DNA from: Pandoraea anapnoica
Lineage (GTDB): Bacteria > Pseudomonadota > Gammaproteobacteria > Burkholderiales > Burkholderiaceae
NCBI RefSeq assembly: GCF_902459765.1
Contig: NZ_CABPSP010000004.1
Coordinates: 62,001-126,000, forward strand
Length of the DNA: 64,000 bases
Direction of reading: 5' to 3'
In this document: positions 27,063-36,900 of the stretch, in pieces
Position numbering within the stretch: position 1 is the first letter of the stretch
How the letters are laid out: each line of letters starts with the position of its first letter
Made by a program: the position numbers and the translations under genes
The notes under the pieces: model-generated
What the model was told of the DNA's origin: nothing
The model's database searches: none
The model's input: only the letters and a program-made list of their open reading frames with translations

Positions 27063-28898
27063 ATGCAATTCCATGCGAAGCCGCATCAGGACAACGACAA
27101 TCGGACCCCGGTCGCACCGGAGGTTTCCCGACCGAAAACGGCCACATGGCGCTATCACTTCGTCGATAGCCGACCCGCCACTGCTCAGTTTCGCAGTCTG
27201 CAAAGCATTGTGAACGACAGCCCACGGGCCGTTGCACAGCGCAAACGCATCGACAGTCTTTTTCCCTCGCAAGCGACGCCTACGCAACGGCGTGTCACCG
27301 ACGATCTCTACACGCGCGGTCTCACAGGTGGACTCAACGACGGCGAAGTCGCGTTGAGTCGGCGGCCCGATGTCGGAGCCGTCCATCTCGGCCTTCTGGC
27401 GCAATCGCTTAAACCCATTACCCAGCCCAACGCGACGCCAGTGGCCGACGCGCTGCACGCCAACACTGCCGTCGTCACGCCTGGCCGCGTGCAGATGAAA
27501 GGCATCGAAGCGACCGCCGATCCGGTTTCGATTGCGCGTCAGGTGGGACAACTGCGTCCGAAGGACACGCGTATCCGACAGTTTGCCGGGGGACGCTTCG
27601 AGCTTCAGGCGCGCCTGAATCCCTGGGTGTCGGTGTTGACTGGCGCGGTACTTGAAGATCTGGCCGGCAGCTCGGCGAATCCCAAGGACGGTACGCGCTA
27701 TCCGGGCCAGCCAGATGTTGTATGGCGGGACGAAATTCCGGAGGAAGGTCATTCGGGTGCCTACGCGGCCTTTATGCAATGTCTTGCGGAAATCGACGCT
27801 GACGAGTCGCTGAAGCCCGTGGAAAAGCAGCGGGTCAAGTCGGAGATGCTGTTCGCGTTTCATGGCGGTCTGAAATCGTTGCCTGCCGCAGCCATTCTGA
27901 AGTTTGGTACGGATCTGATGCACGCCATTGAGGCACATGAGGCAACGGATTCGCTCGACGCGGCGTTTGAGGAAAACCGCGTCGTTTACCGCACATGGCA
28001 TGAACCCAGACGGATCGCCGAGTCGACCCAATTGGGCGCGAGCAAGGAGGGCGGCGCAGAGCTTGTGGGGGCAGACGCACTGAACGTCGCCCTAAATCCG
28101 GGGCGCTTCAGGGCGCACAAGGAGAAAACGAAAGCGGCCGATTCGGGACTCGTGCCCATCGGTGCGGCGCCGTCGTCGTTGCTTTACGGCGACCTTGAGG
28201 GCAATTTGAAGAATACGGTTTTCCTGCGGGATCGCGGCACGGCTGCCGCACTCTTGCCCGAAAATCTGAACGCAAGCTTTAGCCTGTTCAACGAGACCGC
28301 CAAATCGGTGTTCCGGTCGAAACAACCGGAAGACGAATTAGATGCCGACAAGCAGAATCTGCAAAAGCACGCCAAAGCGATGCGCGCTCATGTGACTCGG
28401 CCGGTCTTCTTCGACAAGGGGGACATTCAGTCGTCCGTGGGGGCCTATAGTCACAAGGACAAAGGTGACGATGACGATCTTCATGTCAGAAAGACGCATT
28501 CAGCACTGGGCGTGGATCACAACCCCCTGCGCGAGACCCTTGAGCAGAAATGGAACGATCCACTGCGCCGCAACGCGATCTTCTACCAGACGTTCTCCGA
28601 ACACTCTCGGGCCAATGTGCATGGCGGCGCGTGGAACGAGATGGTCGTCAAGTATCGAGGGACGGGGAAAACCTCCGCGCTTGATGACAACGTGGCGCAA
28701 TGGGTGCCGGGCATCCCCACGAACGACACCATCGCCCCGCAACTTCTCGACAGCGGCAAGTTCAGTGCGGAGTATGCGGAGGATACTAAGGCAGAGGCAG
28801 ACACGGTGCTGGACGGGAAAGCGTTCGATCCCGTCGTTGACCAACCCGAAGCCCTCGTTGGCAAGCGACGAGTAAAGAAGAAAAAGGGCGGGCAATAA
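27063..28898 (+). CDS. Candidate eCIS cargo/effector, unknown toxin domain
   Basis: The product is 611 aa. Residues about 33-80 read FVDSRPATAQ, then RSLQSIVNDSPRAVAQRKRI and PTQRRV. This resembles the VDNRPEA / NSPQAVAQ / PVQRK segments that precede toxin domains in many proteins associated with contractile injection loci. The remainder is hydrophilic with no signal peptide, membrane segment or recognised catalytic motif; no HExxH is visible. The C-terminus is strongly basic (KRRVKKKK), which could act as a nuclear-localisation-like signal in a eukaryotic target (inference). I choose ATG 27063; GGGAG lies 11 bases upstream. It is monocistronic: a gap follows the phn genes and a hairpin terminator ends it. 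It sits 13 kb from the eCIS and 2.3 kb from the Tc operon. Confidence 0.75.
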   Translation: MQFHAKPHQDNDNRTPVAPEVSRPKTATWRYHFVDSRPATAQFRSLQSIVNDSPRAVAQRKRIDSLFPSQATPTQRRVTDDLYTRGLTGGLNDGEVALSRRPDVGAVHLGLLAQSLKPITQPNATPVADALHANTAVVTPGRVQMKGIEATADPVSIARQVGQLRPKDTRIRQFAGGRFELQARLNPWVSVLTGAVLEDLAGSSANPKDGTRYPGQPDVVWRDEIPEEGHSGAYAAFMQCLAEIDADESLKPVEKQRVKSEMLFAFHGGLKSLPAAAILKFGTDLMHAIEAHEATDSLDAAFEENRVVYRTWHEPRRIAESTQLGASKEGGAELVGADALNVALNPGRFRAHKEKTKAADSGLVPIGAAPSSLLYGDLEGNLKNTVFLRDRGTAAALLPENLNASFSLFNETAKSVFRSKQPEDELDADKQNLQKHAKAMRAHVTRPVFFDKGDIQSSVGAYSHKDKGDDDDLHVRKTHSALGVDHNPLRETLEQKWNDPLRRNAIFYQTFSEHSRANVHGGAWNEMVVKYRGTGKTSALDDNVAQWVPGIPTNDTIAPQLLDSGKFSAEYAEDTKAEADTVLDGKAFDPVVDQPEALVGKRRVKKKKGGQ

Positions 28899-28929
28899 GG
28901 CACTGCGGCGCTACCGCACTAATGCCTTT
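28897..28929. terminator. Hairpin between convergent effector and LysR genes
   Basis: AAGGCA (28897-28902) pairs with TGCCTT (28923-28928), and inside it TGCGG pairs with CCGCA. A T follows on the + strand and AA precedes on the left. It overlaps both stop codons and can serve both genes. Confidence 0.7.
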
Positions 28930-29890
28930 CGCGCAGATCGATGCCCATCCGCTGCAACGCCGACGTGCGGCCTTGCACGAATTGTTCGGCCTGAGTAGCC
29001 AGCCACGCCTTAAACACGGCGACCGATGGCGACTCGCGATTACGCATGACAGTCCAGTAGCTTGCCGGTGAACGAACCGCCACCGGCAGCACCGGTATGA
29101 GGCGTCCATCGGCCAATTCATCCACGATCAGTGAGGCGCGGCCGATGGCCACGCCCTGATGATTGAGCGCTGCGCTATACGCCATGCTTGCCAGATTGAA
29201 GCGCGGGCCATTCACGAAAGGCAGCCAGTCGGGCCGGATCGCTTGCATCCAGGCCTGCCATTCCGCAGACGCTTCCGCCCCCGGCCACGCAAATGCATCG
29301 TGTAGCAACACGCAGCCCGCATCGATCCGTCCTTCGGCAAGTATCGGCGTGCGCTGAAGATAGGCGGGCGTTGCCACCGGGATCAGCCACTCGTCGAACA
29401 ATCCGGCGCGGCTACGGGGCGTACCGGGCGTCTCGGCACAGTACCGGATCGCCAGATCGATTTCCGAGATGTTGTCCGTCGCGACGCCGAGCGCGCCGAA
29501 CTCCGCCATCAACTGCACCGGGTTGCGTTCGTCGTGATGGTGATACTGCGATAGCCGCGACACTAGCCAATGCAGGGCAAACGAAGGGCAGCATCCGACT
29601 TTCACCGGCGTGGCCGAATTGGAAATGCTCGCCAGCGTCGATTCGATTTCGTCGAACGCCCGCTGTGCGCCTTCGAGTAGCGTGCTCCCTTCCGAGGTCA
29701 GCGCCAGACTTCGATGACCGCGCACGAACAGCGGATACCCCAGACGCCGTTCCAACTGACGCATCTGCTGACTGATGGCGCTTTGCGTGAGGTTGAGCGC
29801 GTCCGCCGCGCGGGTAAAACTGAGCAGCTTTGCCGCCACAGTGAACGGGCGCAATGCGCCAAGCAAAGAAGCGTCGACCACGTTTCGCAT
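28919..29890 (-). CDS. LysR-family regulator (GcvA-like)
   Basis: The product is 323 aa. The N-terminal helix-turn-helix (AAKLLSFTRAADALNLTQSA, then QQMRQLERRLG) matches GcvA/AmpR-type LysR proteins, followed by a standard effector-binding domain. It diverges from a PLP-dependent D-cysteine desulfhydrase/ACC deaminase-like gene and most likely controls it. ATG 29890 is the only sensible start. Confidence 0.92.
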   Translation of the reverse strand: MRNVVDASLLGALRPFTVAAKLLSFTRAADALNLTQSAISQQMRQLERRLGYPLFVRGHRSLALTSEGSTLLEGAQRAFDEIESTLASISNSATPVKVGCCPSFALHWLVSRLSQYHHHDERNPVQLMAEFGALGVATDNISEIDLAIRYCAETPGTPRSRAGLFDEWLIPVATPAYLQRTPILAEGRIDAGCVLLHDAFAWPGAEASAEWQAWMQAIRPDWLPFVNGPRFNLASMAYSAALNHQGVAIGRASLIVDELADGRLIPVLPVAVRSPASYWTVMRNRESPSVAVFKAWLATQAEQFVQGRTSALQRMGIDLRERH

Positions 29891-30043
29891 TAGTTCGCCT
29901 AACTCCAGAGTAAAAAATCGTCGCTTGTCACGATATCGGGATTTCTAGACCATGCTTCGGTCACGCCGGGAAAAAGCACGTTGGCTCGTGCGAATTAGCA
30001 TAAGCCATTTTCGCGAGAAACGAATCGCTGATAAGGAGGTATC

Positions 30044-31099
30044 TTGATTTCATCACTGGCATCTGCGCTGGGCAAATTTCCGACCGTCGCACTGACGCGT
30101 CTGTCGACGCCGATAACGCGCGTCGAGCGTCTTGAGCAGGCGTGTGGCGCTCAATCGCGCGGCATCCGGATCTTCGTCAAGCGCGACGATATCGGCGATA
30201 TCGGCAGCGGCGGCAACAAGCTTCGTAAGCTGGCGTTCCTGCTCGGACAGGCGCAGGCGGAGCGGGCCGACACGGTGATTACCGTAGGCGGCATTCAGTC
30301 GAATCACGCACGACTTACGGCGGCCGCGTGTGCGAAACTCGGCATCGCTTGCGAGCTGTTTCTCTCCGATATGGTGCCCATCCACGTCGCTGAGTATCGC
30401 GAAAGCGGGAACGTGCTGCTAGACCGGATCTTCGGGGCGACGATGACGGTCGTGCCGTCGGACGGGGACGTCATGGCCGTCGCCAACGCCAGGGCGGCCG
30501 AACTGGCCTCCACAGGACGCCGCGCGATGGTCATTCCTGCCGGTGGCTCATCGCCACGGGGGACGTTAGGGTACGCGCAGTGTGCTCAGGAAATTCTCGA
30601 ATTCGAAGCGCAGAACGCCACTGAATTCCGTCATATCGTGATTCCCAACGGCAGCCACGGGACGCAGGCCGGACTGATTGCCGGGTTGACGTTTGCCGGT
30701 CAGCGCGGGGCGCGGGTAAAAGCCTACTCGGTGCTGGCTGATCGTGACGTCACGCACGCCAGGACGACCGTATTGGCACGCAACGCACTGGAACTGCTCG
30801 GCGGGAACCCGGCGGACGTGGATGAGCAGGTCGACGTCGTAGTCGACGGCGGATATCGGGGCGCCGCCTACGGCATACCCACACAAGCCATGGTCGACGC
30901 GGTCCATCTGCTGGCCAGGACCGAGGGCATGCTGTTGGACCCGGTGTACTCGGGGAAGGCGTTCTCGGGACTGCTGGCCGATATTGCGAGCGACCGCATT
31001 CCCGCAGGTGCAGACGTGCTGTTCGTCGCCACAGGCGGCGTGCCTGGCCTCTTTGCGTATCGCGACACGTTGGCGCAGACGCGAGTGACTAGCGATTGA
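30044..31099 (+). CDS. PLP-dependent D-cysteine desulfhydrase / ACC deaminase family enzyme
   Basis: The product is 351 aa. It has the family's PLP-lysine region (KRDDIGDIGSGGNKLRKL near residues 49-66), the GGIQSNHAR loop that binds substrate carboxylate, and a late glycine loop FVATGGVPGLFAY. Members either cleave D-cysteine to pyruvate, ammonia and sulfide or deaminate 1-aminocyclopropane-1-carboxylate; sequence alone does not separate them here, and I favour D-cysteine desulfhydrase. The start is unusual: a textbook AAGGAGGT is followed after only three bases by TTG (30044). No ATG lies nearby. It is divergent from the GcvA-like LysR. Confidence 0.85.
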   Translation: MISSLASALGKFPTVALTRLSTPITRVERLEQACGAQSRGIRIFVKRDDIGDIGSGGNKLRKLAFLLGQAQAERADTVITVGGIQSNHARLTAAACAKLGIACELFLSDMVPIHVAEYRESGNVLLDRIFGATMTVVPSDGDVMAVANARAAELASTGRRAMVIPAGGSSPRGTLGYAQCAQEILEFEAQNATEFRHIVIPNGSHGTQAGLIAGLTFAGQRGARVKAYSVLADRDVTHARTTVLARNALELLGGNPADVDEQVDVVVDGGYRGAAYGIPTQAMVDAVHLLARTEGMLLDPVYSGKAFSGLLADIASDRIPAGADVLFVATGGVPGLFAYRDTLAQTRVTSD

Positions 31100-31165
31100 A
31101 GGGCCCGGCATCACTGGCGCTCAGACGCTATTTCGCGCGCTGGGATCGTCAGCGTGCCAGCCGTA

Positions 31166-33961
31166 TCACAATTCAACGGGGGCCCGGATGACCTGCACGG
31201 TCATCGCCAATTTCCGAACTGTGCGGTATTCGGACATGGTGATGGGGAAGAAATTCTGGCCGGCATCATCGACGGATGTCGTCATCCACGCCCCATGCGC
31301 CTGCGCCGAGGGCATGGGACCAATGTCGTCGAAGTTCCGGTGGCGTCCGTTGGCGTCCCTGCTGTAGACGAGGAATTCCACGGGGACTCGCTCCGGGCCT
31401 TCCAACTGTGCCCATTCCAGACCAATTTTGGAGAGGCGACGGAAGAAGGCATTGTGAAACGCGTTTTCCAATGCCGAGTCCAGGACGTCCCCCTCCAGTG
31501 GCTTGCGGATCTCCCGGTCGCGAAGGTCATGGGCGTGATGGCGAAGCCGCATGTCGGCCCGGCCTCGCCCGCCGACGTGCCACAGTCTGCCGCCCGAATT
31601 TAGCGAGAGATTCTTCTTGACCATCTTTTGCAGGTGCGCGAATCGCTCATCTTCCGTGAAGTTACGAAATCGATGATGTAGGGATAATTCTTCGGCGCGA
31701 GAATGCAAATGGGTGGACCACCGTTGCAAAAGCGAAGCGGCGGTTTGCGTATTAAGATGCGGGAGGTGTCGCATGAGCCGTTTTACGTGCTTGCGTCTGA
31801 CCTCGATGCCTTTCTGGATTTTTTTCAATGCGCCGCGCCCCCTGATGCCGAGTGCTTCGTTAAATTCGTTGATACGGAATCTGACGAGACCGCCGGGCTG
31901 ATGTACGCGGTTGTACGCTTCGAGATAAGGGATTCGGACATCATCCATCCCATAAACGATGCTGACGGCTTGCTGACCGTCGCGATCCGCAAGCGTCAGC
32001 GGATTGTTGACGACAAAACGATAGCGGTTCAGGCCGTCGACGTTACCCGCCGGGTCAGGGTTGAGCCAGCGATGCAGCCAGGGCGCGTGATAGCGCTGCC
32101 CGTGGTAATTGAGTCCGGTCGCATCTTGTTCGTGCCCGGCGTAACGGATGGTGCGATACCCGGCGGCGATTTCGCTGGCGGCCGCGCGCCACGCAGTACC
32201 ACCGAAGGCATAGTAGCTCTCGCGTGAAATGACTTCTGCCTTCGCGTCGATTTCCACGGTGGCACTTTCCAGATGGTCGGCAAGTATGTAGCGGACTTGA
32301 TGATTCTCGACTCGCGCAGGTAACCCGGTCTCCCAGACGTATACCTGTACGCGAGTCCGACCGGCATCGAGCATGGCGACATGCATCACTTCGCCGGTGG
32401 CAGTATCCCGACGCAGCTCCAGTCCATGAAGATAGCGGGTCTCGCGCACATGGGTCGTGGATGCGGCAAGTCGTTTGCCGACTTTGCGCACGCGGTCGCC
32501 TTGCGCGTCGTACACATAGCGCTCCTCATCTGCCGAGCCATCGTCGTGTGTCATGAATGTGACGGCCGCGAGTCGGTTTGCGGCGCTCCAGCGGATCGGC
32601 TGGCCGGTGGTCAACGCCAAGAGATTGCCGCAGAGATCGAACGACGCCTCGACGTCAGGCTCAGGCAGGCCACTTTCCCACAACACGCTTCGGTTGCTCA
32701 TGTGCGATACAGCAAAGCGCTGTTTCCAGCTTTGGCCTCGCGTGTCGGATGTGTGCGCCACCTCGACGAGATTGCCGCCCGCGTCATAGGAGAACGTCTG
32801 CGTGTAGGGTGTGGTACGCGTCGCGTCAGGCACGGGAATCCAATCCGGCAATGCCGGGGAAGGGGGGAGCGTCGCGCTCTCGCGTCCTGTGGCTTCGATC
32901 AGTTGGTAGAGCGAGTCATAGACGTACGTCTGCGTGCCGTCGATGCGTCGATTTCGCCAGAATTGCACCGGGGCCATGGCATTAGTGATTCGGACGACAT
33001 TGCCCACGGGATCGTAGTCGTAGGCCAGATCCTGTAGCGTGGCGCCGTCGGCGGTTTGGCAAACCCTGCGCAAGAGCCGTTCCGAGGCGGTATCGAAGAG
33101 GGTGTTTTCCGTCACCCCGTTGCCCAGCGTTTGCGCCACGATTCGTCCGCGGGCGTCAGCCGTCGCATGAGTGATGAGCGCTGTCGCCTCGCCGCCGGGC
33201 GTCTGCCATGTACTGCCGCAAAGCGTTGCGTCGACTGTATAGACGTGTCGCTGCGTATTGCCGACAGCATCAGTCTGTGCGAGGAGCGCGTCGGTCGCGT
33301 CGTGTTGCCAGCAGGTTTCGTATGTGATGTTTTCGAGCAAGGCGTCGCGTTCGTCGACATCCTCCGGCCAGTCGGGGACATCGAGCGTTGCCAGGAATCG
33401 ACGTCGTTCCGCGAACGGTTGCCCGCCTAGCCCGAATGCAGGGACGGTCAGTGTTCCGGCGTCATCGTCGCGCCTGATGACCTGAGCGCACCCGTTGCAC
33501 TGCGCACTGGTTGCGTCACCGTAGGTCGTCCGACTCGCGCAGCGCTCGGGTTCGCCCGTCGATTGCTCGAACGTGGCGACCTCACGCATCTGATCGTCGT
33601 AAGCGATGCGCGCCCGTGTACCGCGTCCGTCCCAGGCGAGAAGACGTTGTCCCACATCACGGGCGAGCGTGATTTCCGTCCCCCCGTCTGCGTTGTCGAC
33701 GCGTAGCAATTGCCCGGACAGACCGAATATCGCTCTCTCGTTAGGCGAGTTGCGCAACCCTTGCCCCAGCCGTGCGTCCCAACGCGCAACGACGTGCGAG
33801 CGCCCATCCCTGACTTGCCGCTCAGGTCTGGCCTCAGGCGTGTCGTCAGCATCGCGCCGATGGTAGTCGACGGTGCGCACCTGCTGGCCGCGCGGATCGA
33901 CAACGGTGAGCGTTGGCGTATGGGCGTGGAGGGCATGGAGTTCTTGAAGGGCGGCGTCCAT
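31166..33961 (-). CDS. tccC: TccC-like Tc toxin component (RHS cocoon with C-terminal toxin)
   Basis: The product is 931 aa. Residues about 1-660 are RHS/YD-repeat sequence (many YDxxGNLV-type units such as YDYDPVGNVVRI and FSYDAGGNLVEV) ending with the RHS core signature: YHGQRYHAPWLHRWLNPDP, then NRYRFVVNNPLTLADRDG near 645-662. In Tc toxins this core completes the TcB-TcC cocoon and self-cleaves there, releasing the variable C-terminal toxin into the cocoon. Here residues 663-931 (coding bases 31975 down to 31169) form a basic, His/Arg-rich region I cannot match to a known toxin type. The ATG shares one base with the stop of tcaC (TAATG), so the two are translationally coupled. Confidence 0.93.
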   Translation of the reverse strand: MDAALQELHALHAHTPTLTVVDPRGQQVRTVDYHRRDADDTPEARPERQVRDGRSHVVARWDARLGQGLRNSPNERAIFGLSGQLLRVDNADGGTEITLARDVGQRLLAWDGRGTRARIAYDDQMREVATFEQSTGEPERCASRTTYGDATSAQCNGCAQVIRRDDDAGTLTVPAFGLGGQPFAERRRFLATLDVPDWPEDVDERDALLENITYETCWQHDATDALLAQTDAVGNTQRHVYTVDATLCGSTWQTPGGEATALITHATADARGRIVAQTLGNGVTENTLFDTASERLLRRVCQTADGATLQDLAYDYDPVGNVVRITNAMAPVQFWRNRRIDGTQTYVYDSLYQLIEATGRESATLPPSPALPDWIPVPDATRTTPYTQTFSYDAGGNLVEVAHTSDTRGQSWKQRFAVSHMSNRSVLWESGLPEPDVEASFDLCGNLLALTTGQPIRWSAANRLAAVTFMTHDDGSADEERYVYDAQGDRVRKVGKRLAASTTHVRETRYLHGLELRRDTATGEVMHVAMLDAGRTRVQVYVWETGLPARVENHQVRYILADHLESATVEIDAKAEVISRESYYAFGGTAWRAAASEIAAGYRTIRYAGHEQDATGLNYHGQRYHAPWLHRWLNPDPAGNVDGLNRYRFVVNNPLTLADRDGQQAVSIVYGMDDVRIPYLEAYNRVHQPGGLVRFRINEFNEALGIRGRGALKKIQKGIEVRRKHVKRLMRHLPHLNTQTAASLLQRWSTHLHSRAEELSLHHRFRNFTEDERFAHLQKMVKKNLSLNSGGRLWHVGGRGRADMRLRHHAHDLRDREIRKPLEGDVLDSALENAFHNAFFRRLSKIGLEWAQLEGPERVPVEFLVYSRDANGRHRNFDDIGPMPSAQAHGAWMTTSVDDAGQNFFPITMSEYRTVRKLAMTVQVIRAPVEL

Positions 33962-36900
33962 TATTCGAGCTCGTGGGCGGTATCGTTTTCGTCTTCGGAA
34001 ACGGTGTGCCAGGCCCAGTAAGTTTGCCTGCGCAGGTACCCGGGGGCGGTCAGCGTGACGGTGGGGCGACCCAGCGGGTCGTAATACTGGCGGTCATGGC
34101 AACCGAAGTCTCGCAGTGATTCGTCGCGCACATAGACCGGGCTGTCCGCAAAGTAGGGACGGTACACGCGTACGGGCAACCCTTTGTTGTTATATTCCAC
34201 GCGCTCGCTCACGCGCCAGCGCTGGTCGGCGTGGTGAGTTACCGGCTTGTCATCCGGGCCGAGTGCCAGAGTGCCGTCGTCAAGCACCTGATAGGCGTCG
34301 CCTGCCGGGGCAAGCTGCTTTTGCTGCAAGGCGCGACCGAACCCATCGGAATCCGTCAACTGCATTCGAATCTGCCGCGCGGGATCGTCTGGATAGCGGT
34401 CCGCCTGCAACGCGAGGGTGTGCGGCGGTCGACGCCGTGCGGCAAGCAGCACCTGCGCCACCGCAATGGGCATGGCGACGCGCGATGCTACTTTCGCCAC
34501 GTCCTCTACCGAGCTGGCGTCGAATGTGGCCAGCACAGCGTGCGCGAGCTTTCGCGCGCTCGCTCGCACATGGCCATCGGGCAAGACCCACCGGGACCTG
34601 ACCCACTCGGCGTCGAGCGGCACCTCGTCGACCTGTCCCATCCAGCTGAGCGCATCCGTGAAGACGGCGGTGGCGGCGTCTTGCAATGCTGCCTGCGGGG
34701 CGGCGATGGCGTCCGTCGGCGATTCGATCTCGCGGACGTAGTCGGACAGCGGCATGAATCCTGCGGGTTCGCCATGCTCCGTGCCATGGAAACTAGTGAC
34801 CTGAAGGCGGCCGAAACTGTCGTAGCGTGCCTCTTGCGTGTTCTGATTCGGATCGACGATGCGCTCGGGCAACAACGTCCGGTAGTCGTAAGTCGTCTGA
34901 GTGGAGCAACCATCGGGTGTGGTCATGCGAGTTGCACAACAGCGATGCGCGTCGTATTCGAGCGTGGTTTGGCCGAGCGAGCGCGTTTCCCGATATGCCA
35001 CGATCTGATGGAAGTCTTCGAGCGGCGAGAACGTAGGAAACTGGCGATGCACTGCCCATAATGTCATGGCCCGCTCGGGCATAAACGCCCGCATCGGTTC
35101 ATATCCTGCAGCGCTCAGCTCGACGTTTAGCGCTTCTGTGGTGAGCACATCGTCGTAGGCGGTGAGGGCGTAGTCGTCAAGCTCCGCCAGTTCGACGTAT
35201 TCCGGTAACGCGGCCAGTGATGGTGCGCCGTCGGCGTCTGCAAAGTAGTGAACTTCGGACATTGCCGCGAGTTGGCGTTCGTCTGCCTGATCCAGCGGAC
35301 TATCGGCCACTACGAAGGCCTCGTAATGGACTGATGCGGGCGTGAGGGCGTCGAATCCGAAGACCAGTGCATCCTCGCGATTGCGCCATGGAATTGCGAC
35401 GCGCCACGCGTCGTCCCGATCTATGTCGTACCAGGCGCCCCGGGTGTCCGTGACGTACCACTGCTGCTGCGCGATGTCATGCGCGTCCTCCCACCAGCGG
35501 GTGGACCACATGTCGTGCTCGTCGAATGGCGACGAATTGTTGCGACGAGCGTAGTACACGATGGCGCCGTGCAATGCCGAGCCGTTGGTGTCCCAGCGCA
35601 GGCCCAGCGTGTGCTGGCAACGTGGGTCCGACGGTTGACGTTCGTAATCGAAGTTGCGGCTCTCTGCAATGAGCGGTTGCACGACCGCGTAGCGGGCGTG
35701 GGCGCTGCGCGCCTGTTTCAGGCGCACAAGATAACGGGTGTCGCTGATCGAGAAAGGCGGTGTGTCCTGCGCATCAAGCCCGAAGGTTTCCGTGCGCGCG
35801 ACGCTGCCGCTCAGCGCTCGCGCCATGTCGCGGCGGGTCTCGTCGTCCCAATCGTCGGCAGGCGTGTCGCTGTTGTCGCTCACATTGAAATGGCAGCGAA
35901 TCGTGGCGCCCAGCGGTACGGCTTCGGTATCACTGACGTCATAGGTGTCGATGCCGGGCCAATCGTCGCGTCCGATGTGATACCAGGTCTTCGTCAGTGC
36001 CGGTGCCGTAAACCCATCTTCAGGCGTAGCGTTCTGAGCGGGCAATTCGGCGTCGTATTGCAGCACTAGCCCGAATCCGCGCAGTTCCCGTTCGATCGGA
36101 TCGTAGTAGCCGTGACGATATTGGAAATGCTGACGCAACTGCGCGTCGGAAATCTGATCGGTCTGTCGTTGCTCGACCACCACATGGAGCGGGAAGGGAA
36201 CACCACTCACCGCGATTTCTCCGCCTGCCTGGCGTTCGCGTTTCTCGTCGAGCCATTCCTGGGCCGAACTCCGGAACCGGACTTCACCGGCGGTGCCCAT
36301 GTTGTTGTCGCTCGACGCTAGCAGATAGGGCTTGCCGGAGCGGGCGAAGTCGCAGACCCAATGACGGGGCGTCATGTGCGGCACGCTAAGGACGAGGCTT
36401 GGACAGCCGAGACCGTTGATATCGGCAAAGCTGACTTCGCATGTGGGGTCGTACACAACGCCCTCGGGCCACGCGAGCTTGCCCATACCGGACCAGCCGT
36501 TGCCGCTCTCGTTCAGGAAAATGGCAACGCCGTCGGGTTGGAGATAGATCAGATCGGTGGGACCTGAACCATCGAGGTCGACCAGACGCACCCGGCTCGC
36601 ATCGAATTCGTCTGGCCAACGCGGCACGTTGCTGAATGGACGTGCCGCGCCGAACCGTCCTCGTCCGAGGTTGGGCCAGACGGTGATTTCGTCTTGACGC
36701 ACGCGCACGAGGTGCGGCTGCCCGGTGCCGAGGATGTCGCTTAAGGCGACCAGCTCGCTACGGCCATCGGTGCGGCACGGCAGTGCGTGGGCGTGGGGAA
36801 TATCGACCGGTGCAGCAAAACCTTGATCGCGCCGGTTGGCGTACAAACGCACGCTGCGCGGGCCGATCAGCGCGAGATCGGACAGTCCTGCGCCCATCAG

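Noticed and set aside
27063-28898. DUF4157/eCIS-core metalloprotease assignment for the candidate cargo
   Set aside because: No HExxH motif is visible, so only the N-terminal segment resemblance is claimed.
31154-31620. + strand frames over the TccC toxin region as an immunity gene
   Set aside because: They are fully antisense to the TccC C-terminus with shadow composition; Tc toxins also do not require immunity genes.
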